Shown here: in pieces, positions 11,601 to 21,513 of the stretch
Numbering within the stretch: position 1 is the first letter of the stretch
How the letters are laid out: each line of letters opens with the position of its first letter
Assembly: GCA_021464525.1 (NCBI GenBank)
Contig: JADRCO010000617.1
Span: 1 to 29,560, forward strand
Direction: 5' to 3'
DNA from: Rhizophagus sp. LPA8_4_AMF
Taxonomy: Eukaryota > Glomeromycota > Glomeromycetes > Glomerales > Glomeraceae
Length of the DNA: 29,560 bases
The notes under the pieces: model-generated
The model's input: only the letters and a program-made list of their open reading frames with translations
Database searches by the model: none
What the model was told of the DNA's origin: nothing
Made by a program: the position numbers and the translations under genes

Positions 11601-14600
11601 TCACGACTTGCCCATTAAATGCACTTGGTTATTTATTTGAATTCTTTTCGATATATTTGACTTACGTACAAGAATCACAAGCTCAAAAAAGATGGCATGA
11701 TCTCATCCGAACTTTATTAGAACTCGATGAGTTAAAGAAAAAACTCGAACGTGTTCATGCTTTAATAATTAAAGTAAGTCGTGATAAATTATTTTTCTCT
11801 GCAATATGTAATATTGATATCAAATATTCTTGGCTAATTTAATTTGAATTAGGTCTCTAATATTAAACTTTCGGGTTCATTGGTCAATGATCAATTTAAT
11901 GAATTTCTAGTATTTCTCACTAATGAGTTATTTAATGATAACATAGATACAACTACGAAAGAGTCAATTGAACATGTATTAGAAATCTCGCTTTTATCCA
12001 AAGGTAATGCGCTAAAAATATATTTTTGTCTATAATTATTGGCCATTGCTAACTTTGATAATTTAATTATTCTCTGCTTAAGTTTCTTTATTGGATCAAA
12101 AGACTAAGTTTGAAATCGTTAGTCACTTTTCAAAAGCAATTGTTACTTTTGCACATTCTTATTACGTTGTTACTGAAAATTCTGTAATACGCGATGATGT
12201 TATAATTTTGATTTTGCGTATTTTCACAAAATTATGTGATAATTTGCAATTCATGGAAATTTTATTGGAGTCCCATTTATTACCAATTTCTTGGGCAATA
12301 TTTGAACTAACCTTTGTGGAGACTCATGAAGGTTCTGATTCAAAAGTTTTTAAAGATATTGAATCATTAGTTCAAAATTGCTGGAATCAACTTACAGATT
12401 CTTGTCGAGCTCACCAAAAAGAAGATGTGGTGTTTAGTCACATTTCACAACAGATCAAAGAATCTATTTTGAATATTCAGTATGCTGTCAGGTAATAAAG
12501 CATGGCTTCATGTATTGAATTCTTAAATGAATAGATAATTAATATGCTGATTACTTTTTTTAGTCCCACAAATTTTGCACAACGTGTTATTAAATTATGT
12601 ACAAGTCTTTATCAACATGAAAATGCGACATCACAAGAGCTCATTGCGCCTTTCCTTCTTAGCGACAAAGAATGGCGTCAACTCAGTGAACCTTTGTTAA
12701 TTTCGTTTGTTAATCCTTCTTTAAATATTATTGATCCAATGATACTTATTACTTCTAATGAAGAGAAGCAAGCCGATAACCATTTTGAAACTCAATCCAA
12801 CATATATGATACCTATGGATTAAGCGCTTATGCGCGGTTAGGTCTATTTGTGATAGAATTAATAAACAAGATTGGTATTGAGTCATTCTTTGGTGTCAAA
12901 AATTCGTCAATCGATGGAGAAAATAAACGATTGACTCATTGGGTGATTTCAGAACTATTGTTGATGCATGTTTTATGTACTGATATTTATCGGTCACGTA
13001 AGAAAGGACATCATCTTTGGGATGCTACCATTACCGAAGAAAGTAATTACCATGGGTTTAAAGCATTTCTTATAGAGTTTCGTACGATATTAAAACAATA
13101 TGTGAAACATATGGTACAAAATATGTCTATAAATTTACAATCACTTGCGACAAATATGAAGACCGCAAATTTATCTGAGAAGTGTCCAATAATTGATTTA
13201 TCAAGTTTATTTATTGATATTTTGAGACGTTCACATGAAAAATATTCGTATTGTTGGGCAAGAACTTTGCATATTTTATTATCGATTATCTTGAAAGAAC
13301 TGGATGTAACCATTGTTGATGCAGAAGAATTTTTTGAAATTGTTGAATTGGAATCATCGAATTGTGAGTCTAAGCAATATTTTTACTTGAATCATATAAT
13401 TCAGCAATTGTTTTATCTGTTTTATTAATCAAGAATGATCAATTATTAGATAATCTCGTTACTAAAATGGCTTCAATCTTATCATTAAAACAATTCCTTG
13501 AAACTTCTAGTAAATTCAAAAATTTTCAGAATAATTTAGTTGATAAGTTATGCAATTTAAGTGCAACTGATATTTTCAATATAGACGCAAATAATGGTAT
13601 TATTTTCGTTAATTAATGTGCAGTTTTTAACATCATATTCAAGTTCTTAACATTATTTACCTCATTTTAAGGACAAGAATATTTGTATCTTTTGATAATA
13701 AGCACAACAAGAGACGATGAGTACTTCCTGACTCCAAAACGTGCCATAGACTTATTGGAATGTATTTTGAAATGGCATGATGCTGAGGGTGATAAACTAT
13801 TGTTTGACCCAAAATATTCCCATATTCAAATTCAAATTTCGCGTTTTTTTATCTCCATCATTTCACAAATACAAATTTCTCGAGAATCACATTGGAATTT
13901 TATTTTCCGGTGTCTCCAGAATTGGTTAAAAGTATTGATTTAGTGTTTTTTTTTCTTGCTTGTTTATCTTCTTTGTATAATTTCTAATTTGTATTATTTA
14001 ACATGTAGGAAAATGGTCATTTAGTACTTCGATATGAAGCCATTTATCTATTTTGCCGTTTAAATTATTTGCATGAAACTGTAGCTAAATCCAACAAGGT
14101 AATTTAATGTGAATTTATATGTGCTCATAATAAATGTTTGTTGTTATGCCTTTAAATTAATGATTAATTTATTAAATGAAGTACGGATCTGAAGATATAT
14201 CAGATAAAGGTTTATTTGTATGTTTCCCTGTATATAAACCTATAATAGATGAACAACTTTCATATTTCTTGTTTCAAGAAAAAGGTATATTTATCATTAT
14301 TAAAATTATTTTAGTCTTAATTTTATATTAATATCACATGAATCTTTATAAAGACCATCAGGAAGAAACTTTTTCAGAACAGTACAGTGAATATTTGGAA
14401 ATTTTATGTGAATCATGTCAGGATTTGTCTAAACCGTTGTTAATTAATAAAAAGGATGAGGTATTGTTTTTAGCGTTAATATTTCAATTTATAATCTTTT
14501 TTTTTCGAAATACTTAAGTGCTTAAAATTCATCGATTAATTTAGCTTTATTCCTTGTTAACGGCGCCTCATGATGGAATTCAAAAATGTTCTTTTAAGCA

Positions 14601-16329
14601 TCTTCATGTTCTAATTATACAAAAGATAATGAGATTATCGGAAGAATTAGAATTTACGGATGGTTAATATTTGTTTAATCAATGATTTGTGAAGCATGTT
14701 GCTTAATATTATTATTTAACATATTTTTTTTGTTATATTATTAGGCGAAACAATAAGTGCGCAATTTGATAAGGGATTGATACCCTTAATTACACAGACA
14801 CATGAAAGTAACTATGATACCCACTCAGCAAGTACTGATGTCTTTGTAAGTATTGTTTTTGTTTTTTTACTAATTAATTTAATATATTTTGTGTATTTAT
14901 TCTCATATTTTTTTGCCGCTTTGTTATTAGACTGCACACAAGACATTCGGATATTTGCTTGGTTGGATGCTTGTTTTTGATCATTTTGAATATGCGGTAT
15001 ATAATTCTTGAACGATTATCTAATTTTCGCTGATTGATTTTTATCATTATTTTATTAAAATTTCTTTCGTTTACAATTAGTCTTATAAAGTTAAAACACA
15101 ACTTGTATCGTATCTTAAAGAGTCAAATATAACGTTGAATTTATTAATGTTTATATTCGATACGCTAGGATTGTCTGAATTTAATAAGCCATACGATCTA
15201 TCAAAATGGGATATATCTGAGTTTTATATTGAAGGTGATATAATATTTTAAATATTTTATTTTATTTTATTTTTTTTTTAAAAAAAAAATATTCATCATT
15301 ATTTTCGATTTATTAGGATTTGAAATTCAACATAGTTTTGATCTTGGATTTCCTTTGCTTTGCGCACATTTGTATTATCGCTCACTAAAGCATATACCAT
15401 CAATTGTGAGGTACGTAATCAGAATTATAATTATATATTAGACTATGTTATTTATTAACAAATTTAATTTAATTATAATAATTATGATAGAATATGGTGG
15501 TCAGAATGCAAAAAACGGCAATTAACTATTGCTATTGATAGGTATTTAATAAATCACTATAATTAATTCTTGCGTATTCAATACTTAAATTTTTATTGAT
15601 AATCATTTATTAAAATTTAGCTATACAGAAAAATATTTCAGTCCAATTATAATTCAAGATCAACTTGACATGCTTCAAAGTAAAGATGTTAGGTCGCAAT
15701 TAGAAGATGAAAAATTCATGATAAGGATTGCTCGTAGTTCAAATGAAGTAATTGCTTCATATATTGTTGATGAATATGTTATGGAACTTAGCATTAAAAT
15801 GCCAGTTAATTTCCCATTACGTCAAGCGGAATTTAATACCTTGGAAAGAATTGGTACATCAGAAGTTGCTGATCTTAAATGGGCAAAATTGCCTGTTCAA
15901 ACCGTGGTTAATTCTCGGGTAATTTGATTTTTTATTAAATCGTCGTACAAGATTTATCTATATATCAAATTATAATAAATTTTTATTTTTATGTAGAATG
16001 GTAATTTGGAAGTTGCTTTGAATTTATTTAAAAATAACATAAGTCTCCGATTTAAGGGAGTTGAAGATTGTCCTATATGTTATTCTGTTGTAAGTCTCGA
16101 TGATAGATCTTTGCCAACTAAAAAATGTATTACTTGCAAGAATAAATTCCATGCATCTTGCCTTTATAAAGTAAGTTTATTATGTTATTTCACTTCCTTT
16201 TATCACTGTAAGCAATTAAAACCATATTACTATTATATTTAATACTAATTTTGTATATCATTTTTAAAATTATAGTGGTTTCGTAGTTCAAATTCGACAA
16301 GTTGTCCTCTATGTAGAAGATTATTTTAA
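8656..16329 (+). CDS. LTN1: Listerin E3 ubiquitin-protein ligase of ribosome-associated quality control
   Basis: Listerin binds 60S subunits carrying stalled nascent chains (with the NEMF/Rqc2 partner) and ubiquitinates the chain for degradation. I traced these exons: 8656-8714, 8804-9092, 9181-9375, 9445-9550, 9662-9904, 9996-10112, 10190-10332, 10442-10587, 10668-10752, 10843(or 10861)-10945, 11001-11182, 11246-11306, 11411-11484, 11561-11773, 11853-12003, 12083-12491, 12564-13363, 13405-13596, 13672-13931, 14009-14098, 14182-14284, 14354-14460, 14545-14662, 14745-14845, 14931-14996, 15081-15234, 15317-15410, 15491-15541, 15621-15918, 15997-16170, 16276-16329. Total 1,745 residues, close to human listerin (1,766). 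The N-terminus carries the family hallmark LKRLSKRDPTTKLKALEEF. HEAT/ARM-like helices fill the middle. The WW-x(n)-KRQL and YFSP region marks the RWD-like part. The C-terminal RING ligands are C1695, C1698, C1714, C1717, H1722, C1725, C1738 and C1741. All introns are GT-AG. The exon 10 donor is uncertain; see findings. Confidence 0.93.
13364..13404 (+). other. 41-bp mini-intron in the listerin gene
   Basis: Splicing GTGAGT at 13364 to TTCAG at 13404 restores the listerin frame; reading through adds a TAA about 65 bases past the donor. A branch-like CTTGAAT sits in the middle. This is one of the shortest introns in the window. Confidence 0.75.
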
Positions 16330-16593
16330 TTATTTTATTTTGTTAAATATTACGTAGTTCACGAATGAAATAATATAAAATATTTATTGTTCGTGTCACC
16401 AATTATGTGACCGAATTTTACGAGATAAGGATAGACATTATTTATTAAATATATCTGATATAGAGTTTTAGCGGGCTTTTATAGTACATGTATTATCAAA
16501 TCTTATATTAAATTAATCTTATATTAAACATTGCATGAAATTGTTGCAATGATTACAATTTACAAATGATTTTTTATTAATATATACTCCTAA
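16330..16593. other. Listerin 3' flank
   Basis: AT-rich sequence after the listerin stop, presumably holding the 3' UTR. No gene is visible. Confidence 0.5.
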
Positions 16594-16751
16594 TCAGGAA
16601 TTTTTATTTGCCCGAGCATATCGTCTACTTACCATATATATGCCGCCTCTGAGCTCTTCCTCGATCATCATATACATATCATGAGCTCGATCTTCTGCCT
16701 AGTCTTGAGGAATAACGCGTCCCATACTAGGTCGGGAGGCGTAAATAATGT
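16594..16751 (-). pseudogene. Fragment of a protein-primed DNA polymerase B (Polinton/linear-plasmid type)
   Basis: A GC-rich island in an AT-rich spacer. On the minus strand, 16751-16683 reads TPPDLVWDALFLKT...KIEL. After a one-base frame change near 16683-16686, the reading continues from about 16686 to the stop at 16594 as DMYMMIEEELRGGIYMVS, then RRYARANK. The series WDAxxxxT...xxELL...DMYxMIEExxRGGIxxxSxRYAxANN is what I recall from family-B polymerases of Polintons/Mavericks, adintovirus-like elements and fungal or mitochondrial linear plasmids, just upstream of the YxDxNNLYGWAM catalytic region. That catalytic region is absent here. Only about 50 residues remain, broken by a frameshift, so this is a dead fragment. 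Recognition is from memory and unverified by search. Confidence 0.6.
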
Positions 16752-17324
16752 AATTTTAGAGGTGCTTCAATAATGAATCAAAGAGCCGTTAATCTCAGCA
16801 AAAGTTGACAATGATAAATATTTAACCATAAAATATTCTTCTTGCTTGTTATTTTTTTTTTCACCTATCTATTATTAATATAGAGACTTTTCCACAAATG
16901 TCCATATCAAGTACTTGAAAGGAGCCTAAAAAAATTATATGTTAAATACGAGTAAGTTTTTTATACCAATTTTTAAATTACACTTTCAAAAAAAAAATGT
17001 ATATATATATATACCACTTAAATACCGTCTAAGGACTTCAAACATCTATAAAATAGGTATCTCCAAAAATATTCATAGTAAATTACTTTTTTGCCGATTT
17101 CCAACATTGAGATAATTAAAATGAGCTATATATCATCAAATCCAATCGCAAGTTGTCGAAATAACAATCCCTGTAATTTGCAATAATTTCTGAAACTATC
17201 TCTATAATATGCATTTTTTTAAAATTTTACTAATTAGGCTAAGCAAACTTGTTAAGTTATCTCTTTAAGTAATTTTGGGATGTGATGAGCACAACACTCA
17301 AGATGGATGTATTTTCCAAATATA
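16752..17324. other. Intergenic, no gene seen
   Basis: AT-rich with a short (TA)n run near 16999-17013. No coding or RNA feature was recognised. Confidence 0.5.
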
Positions 17325-17498
17325 CAGTCGGACCTCTATGTACCGATATTATATGTACCGATAATTGCATGTACCGATAAATTTTTCATGTCCCATTTTC
17401 ACATCCTCTATAATAATGTATAGTAATATGTACCGATAATTCGATATACCGATATTTTTTCCTCAAAACAACAGCATCGGTACATAGAGGTCCGACTG
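17325..17498. mobile_element. pogo/Fot1-type MITE, 174 bp, with perfect 23-bp inverted ends
   Basis: A TA target duplication (17323-17324 and 17499-17500) flanks 23-bp perfect terminal inverted repeats that begin CAGTCGGACCTCTATGTACC. Inside are subterminal direct repeats of ATGTACCGATAAT-like units: two near the left end and further copies toward the right, one as ATATACCGATAT. There is no coding capacity. TA duplication and CAGTC-type ends fit the pogo/Fot1 (Tc1/mariner superfamily) group. Perfect ends suggest recent mobilisation, presumably by a transposase encoded elsewhere. Confidence 0.88.
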
Positions 17499-17500
17499 TA

Positions 17501-18403
17501 GATGATCCTTGGATGAAATAGATTCTAATTAGAATGGTTATAAATTAAATTTTGATTTAATTTTCAAAATTAATCAAATTAAACTTACTCTTTTTTATAA
17601 TTATTCCAAGTTTAAAAGTATTTTCAGTTCTTTCAGCAAGGCTATTGTAATATTTATTGTATTTACCTTTAGTGGGTAATGAATTTGTCATATTTTTTTT
17701 TTTCAAGTGTAAAAATTACAGTAAATAAAAACCATATCCAAAAACCATTTCGTAATGGTTTATGTTTACCTACATATATAATTTGATAGCTTATCAACGT
17801 GGTATGCTTAAACATATATCTGAGAATCATATTCTGGTCTTTCAGTTGGGAGTTTCTTTTTTAAAGATCATTACAAAATATAACATATATGGACCTTCAG
17901 GCAACAGATTCCCAAAACTTTCGTCCGCTCCTCCCATAAATGCTATAGTATTTGCATTTCTTTCATGGTAATGCAAATAGTACAAAACCAGAAATTTCAA
18001 ATTTAGAATAGTAGTGAGAGCTGTTGATTTTTTGCTCGCTAATAGTTCATACATTTCCCAATACAGTACTAATAAGATATTTTGTTTGGCATATTATTTA
18101 ACGCAAATATGGATAAGAAGTGGAAAAGAAAAAATGTAACATGACTATTGAAATTTATGTTTCTTTTACTTATACTAAACTTGCAGATTTTTAAGCAGGC
18201 CTATAATCCAATGGACCTGAAACACAAGTACCGTAAGAGCGATTTCTGTTAAGCTAAGGAAACTTGGTCCATCAACTTCTTGATCCGTGATTATATCTAT
18301 GTGGCTTTGCAATTTCTGCAATTTCCGCAGAGTTCACGTTTAAGGATTCACTTTGTTTTTTGAGTTAGATTTGATAATTCATAATCACATGATATCAATT
18401 GTA
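17501..18403. other. Intergenic, no gene seen
   Basis: Short overlapping open stretches on both strands at 17762-18054 have no recognisable composition or motif. An ATAATCACATGAT motif near 18390 resembles the conserved motif upstream of the duplicated family, so the ancestral 5' region of copy 1 may once have continued here. Confidence 0.4.
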
Positions 18404-18411
18404 GATCCGCC

Positions 18412-18584
18412 TATACATGGGTTCAAGCCATGCCGAAATATTACGACCCATTACACCAATTCGGCATTACACCGGTGTAATACTATTTTCATATGAATTT
18501 TCGAACAAAAATCTGGTGTAATATATTTCACCATTACGCCGCCGTAATGCCGAATTATCTGAAATAATTACGCCCCCATGTATA
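18412..18584. mobile_element. hAT-like MITE, 173 bp, with 8-bp target-site duplication
   Basis: The 8-bp direct repeat GATCCGCC lies at 18404-18411 and 18585-18592, immediately outside the inverted ends TATACATGGG...CCCATGTATA. Subterminal AATTCGGCATTAC motifs occur near both ends in inverted orientation, and a perfect 16-bp palindrome, ATTACACCGGTGTAAT, lies in the interior. It has no coding capacity. The 8-bp duplication points to hAT (other 8-bp superfamilies are possible). It sits next to the conserved 5' block of family copy 1. Confidence 0.82.
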
Positions 18585-18625
18585 GATCCGCCAGATTACC
18601 TTTTTTATAACAGTTTTCAAAATTC

Positions 18626-19017
18626 GATAATCACATGATTTTTCGGATACGTCAAGAAAAATTTTCAGTACATATTACTACCAAGGAATTTATTGTTTCT
18701 ATACTATTATCTGTTTTCGTTAATATAAAATTGATCAACGGTCCGGTCTGCTAAATTTCGTCTAATTGACGATATTCCGAGTACAATTAGTTTATAAACT
18801 ATTCCTTTCATTTTACATACAGTAATACATGATTTCTGGCTCGGCAAATCCGTATCTGAATAAATTAAAAGCATATTCGTCAAAACAAAGCCTTAATACG
18901 AGTAAGGCACAATATCAATTCCTTTTTGAGAATTGATAGATATTATGCTAAGGCAGCTAAGCCTCTGCACATTATATATAATCAAATATGAAATCACAAA
19001 AAGCTTTTATTCACACA
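18626..19017 (+). promoter_or_regulatory. Conserved 5' block of family copy 1
   Basis: This segment is shared with the regions upstream of copies 2 and 3. Landmarks in order: the palindrome-like ATAATCACATGATTTTT at 18627-18643; a CTAAATTTCGTCTAAT block; AATAAATTAAAAGC; a hairpin-capable GCCTTAATACGAGTAAGGC at 18890-18908; a second hairpin ATCAATTC...GAATTGAT at 18914-18937; GCTAAGCCTCTGCACATTATATATA near 18956-18980. The AT-rich TATATATA close to the start codon is a candidate TATA region. Retention in three paralogs suggests regulatory function or recent duplication; the sequence alone cannot separate these. Confidence 0.55.
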
Positions 19018-19749
19018 ATGTTTCAAAACCCGCTCATCATTTTTGTTGTTATTCTAGTTCTCTCGCCAACTTTAACCTATTCTGCAGATAATAGCACTTT
19101 CTATTGTCAAGATGGAACAAGCCAAAGTTGTTGCTCTCAACTAGCGCACCGAGTCTCGAGTGACCATAGTTCCCAATGCGCTTCAATTATTCTAACGAAT
19201 AAAAGTGGCTACAATATAGATTATGTAAATAAAAATCTTGAAGATGGCCGTTGGCTCACATCGACAGATTATTTTGGTAACGACAGCGTTATCATAAACT
19301 GTGAACCACATTCTCTTCTAGATAATGAATCCGAGACTATTTCTAGTGTTACGAGTCATCCTCTCGGTGGGGTGAAAGGCTATGTTAGTTTCAAAATAAA
19401 TGACGATATGACAAGTGAATTTACTATCTCCTGGAAAGTTCCTACAGTTAATTTTTTAAGTAAACCTCAATACGAATTTAATTTTCTTAATGATTTATCT
19501 AATAAGTATTATATCGTTGATAAGAGCAAAACCTTTGAAGATACAGTCTACCAAATTACAATTAATAATATTAATAAAAATAAGACACCCGTTTCATTCA
19601 TTATTGCCATTGTGCTCCTTGCCATTGGGTTAGTTGTCATTGGAATTTTTTTCATTGCATCATGTTTTAACAGAGGACATACACGTGTTATTCCAGGACC
19701 TGGTAGACCACTTGCAGGACCACCTGCGGGACCACCTGCGGGACGCTGA
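19018..19749 (+). CDS. Unrecognised type-I membrane protein, family copy 1 (intact)
   Basis: Intronless, 243 residues from the ATG at 19018. An in-frame ATG at 18988 would add 10 residues. I prefer 19018 because both paralogs have a stop (TAA) in the corresponding upstream stretch and their frames open at the equivalent Met. Layout: signal peptide 1-23 (MFQNPLII...LTYSA); ectodomain about 24-195 with Cys at 30, 38, 39, 54 and 95 and several N-x-S/T sites; one membrane segment about 197-222; short Pro/Gly-rich cytoplasmic tail (GPGRPLAGPPAGPPAGR). The conserved core reads SGYN...LEDGRWLT...CEPHSL...ETISSVTSH...GGVKGYVSFKI...FTISWKVP. That spacing suggests a beta-sandwich. It faintly resembles the actinoporin/aegerolysin layout, but the match is too weak for a functional call. 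Function unknown; probably cell surface. Confidence 0.78.
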   Translation: MFQNPLIIFVVILVLSPTLTYSADNSTFYCQDGTSQSCCSQLAHRVSSDHSSQCASIILTNKSGYNIDYVNKNLEDGRWLTSTDYFGNDSVIINCEPHSLLDNESETISSVTSHPLGGVKGYVSFKINDDMTSEFTISWKVPTVNFLSKPQYEFNFLNDLSNKYYIVDKSKTFEDTVYQITINNINKNKTPVSFIIAIVLLAIGLVVIGIFFIASCFNRGHTRVIPGPGRPLAGPPAGPPAGR

Positions 19750-20235
19750 GCGGGACAAGTCTGGCATTTGCAGTTAAATCTTCCAGGCAGATATATGACT
19801 TAATAATTATTAGATTTGGTGCAATAGGCTAGCTCTTTAAAACATAGTTCTCTGCTTTAACTAGTTAATAGTTACAAAAAAAATATATTGGTAAAAGTTA
19901 TAATGTAGAAAGGGGAAAGGGCAGAGCATGTTAAGTAGACAGAAGTATTTTATAATAATTAATTATTATAATTAGCGTAAAAATATTTTTATTAATTGTT
20001 GTATATTCAGATTTATGGATTTACTGTATTTAACACGGTTCAAGTAAAATATTTATTTAATTGTCAGAATTTTCAATTTAGTGCGTATCTATATGTGCTT
20101 TTTTCTGCACAACATAAGATATTAAAAGTATTTTTGTTCTTTTTTTTTACACAACAATGTATCAAGACATTTAAAAAAAGTTCTCTGATCTTGTTTTCTA
20201 CGCAAAAACACAAAATGAAATGATAAAAATTACAA
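19750..20235 (+). repeat. 3' flank of copy 1, shared with copies 3 and 4
   Basis: Starting right after the stop, this sequence matches 28461 onward and 25704 onward. Examples are the TTAGATTTGGTGCAATAGGC block, GTTAATAGTTACAAAAAA, and TTCAGATTTATGGATTTACT. The duplication unit therefore included the 3' UTR and beyond. No gene is visible inside it. Confidence 0.75.
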
Positions 20236-20295
20236 TTACGCAACCAATTTTTTATCCAATCAAATTCAGTATGTACATTAACATATCATATATAC

Positions 20296-20647
20296 CAGAA
20301 TCAGCAGTTGCGCAACCTAGAGCTTCCTTCCGAAACCATAACTGAGAGAGAATATGGTATAGGCAAAACGGCTGGTACGTAAACTTTACCAATTTCACAG
20401 TTATTGGACAACCGTTATTTATCACACATACATCCGTCGAAAGGACTTTATAAAATGCCAAGAACAGTATTTGAAGTATTCTTAGATTATTCTCCGGAAA
20501 CCTCAAAAGTAATGTATTCTCCAGGAACGAGAGGATTTGGTGATATTTTTACGAGTGGGTAGGGGATCAGCTTGATTTGCAGAAAGTAGTAATGGCACTG
20601 ACAATCAAAACCAATAAAGTAAATGCAAAAATCATAATCTTTTTCAT
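20296..20647 (-). pseudogene. Broken ML-domain (NPC2 / PG-PI transfer protein type) gene
   Basis: The minus strand starts at 20647 with a signal-peptide-like MKKIMIFAFTLLVLIVSAIT and runs into a stop. In the next frame it continues as VKISPNPLVPGEYITFEVSG, the signature start of fungal ML-domain lipid-binding proteins (phosphatidylglycerol/phosphatidylinositol transfer type). It then reaches another stop. Later pieces in other frames read CEIGKVYVPAVLPIPYSLSV and LGCATADSG, which match the middle and the C-terminal Cys region of the family. Order and spacing are right, so this was one gene of normal length (about 120-150 residues), now carrying at least two frameshifts and several stops. An intact form would be secreted and bind sterol or phospholipid. 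It lies between copies 1 and 2 in opposite orientation. Confidence 0.72.
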
Positions 20648-20841
20648 GATCTTTCTTTTTACGAGTGATAGACCCTTTTTATTAAAAAAAAATATTTACA
20701 CCTTTTGAAGCGAAATGAGAAACGCTTTTGCAACTTTGAACAATCCATATGACAAACCTAACCAGTTTATATTAACCAGGTAGGCTGGTAGGGCGTTAAA
20801 GATAATTACCTATATGAATTTGAATGCGCCAGGAAAAGTTT

Positions 20842-21513
20842 GATAATCACATGATTTTTGTTATACACATATCACTACATGAATATATTGATGCCTGTAA
20901 AAATCACGTTAATTCGCATTTGTTTTATTGGTCGTAATAAAATAGGGAAAAGAATCCAAAGGATCCAAGGAATCCAAATCTATATATTTGTTTCTATACT
21001 ATCAGTTTTTGTTCATATAACATTAACTCATGATCTGATTCATTTGTTGTATTGCTAAATTTCGCTCTAATCCATGATATTCTGGTTCTGGGTATAATTA
21101 GTTTGTAGGCTTCTCCTTTCACTTTTATATAATACAACCCTGTAAAAAATTTAAATCTCTGTGAATATGATACATTTACGGAAAAACAACTAAAAATCTA
21201 AGCAACTTGGATAATTTCTATGTTTTGAAGCTATAACTTCTGTGAATGACATTTGCAGAAATAACAAGGAATTAAAAACACGGAATAAATTTTTCAAGGC
21301 AATTTCTTGATATACAGTACGCTTATAAAAGATCGATAATTTCGTATCCGAATAAATTAAAAGCCTATCCGTTAAAACAAAGCCTTGATATGAGAAAGGT
21401 TCATAATCAATTTCTCTTTCAAAAATTGATAGATCTTATTATGCTAAGCCTCTGCACATTTTAAATATATAATCAATATGAAATCATAAAAAGTTTCTAT
21501 TCAAATTCACACA
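20842..21513 (+). promoter_or_regulatory. Conserved 5' block of family copy 2
   Basis: Equivalent of 18626-19017: GATAATCACATGATTTTT at 20842-20859, TTTCTATACTATCAGTTTTTG at about 20991, AAGCCTATCCGTTAAAACAA at 21361-21380, the partly decayed hairpin GCCTTGATATGAGAAAGG, the ATCAATTT...AAATTGAT hairpin, and CTAAGCCTCTGCAC before an AT-rich TATA-like stretch (about 21463-21474). Relative to copies 1 and 3, about 200 bp of extra sequence lies around 21130-21330. Confidence 0.5.

Noticed and set aside
13047-13313. Minus-strand frame of 88 codons
   Set aside because: Antisense to the large listerin exon.
18988-19017. Upstream ATG as start of family copy 1
   Set aside because: The corresponding stretch in copies 2 and 3 contains TAA before the shared Met, and the signal peptide starts best at 19018.
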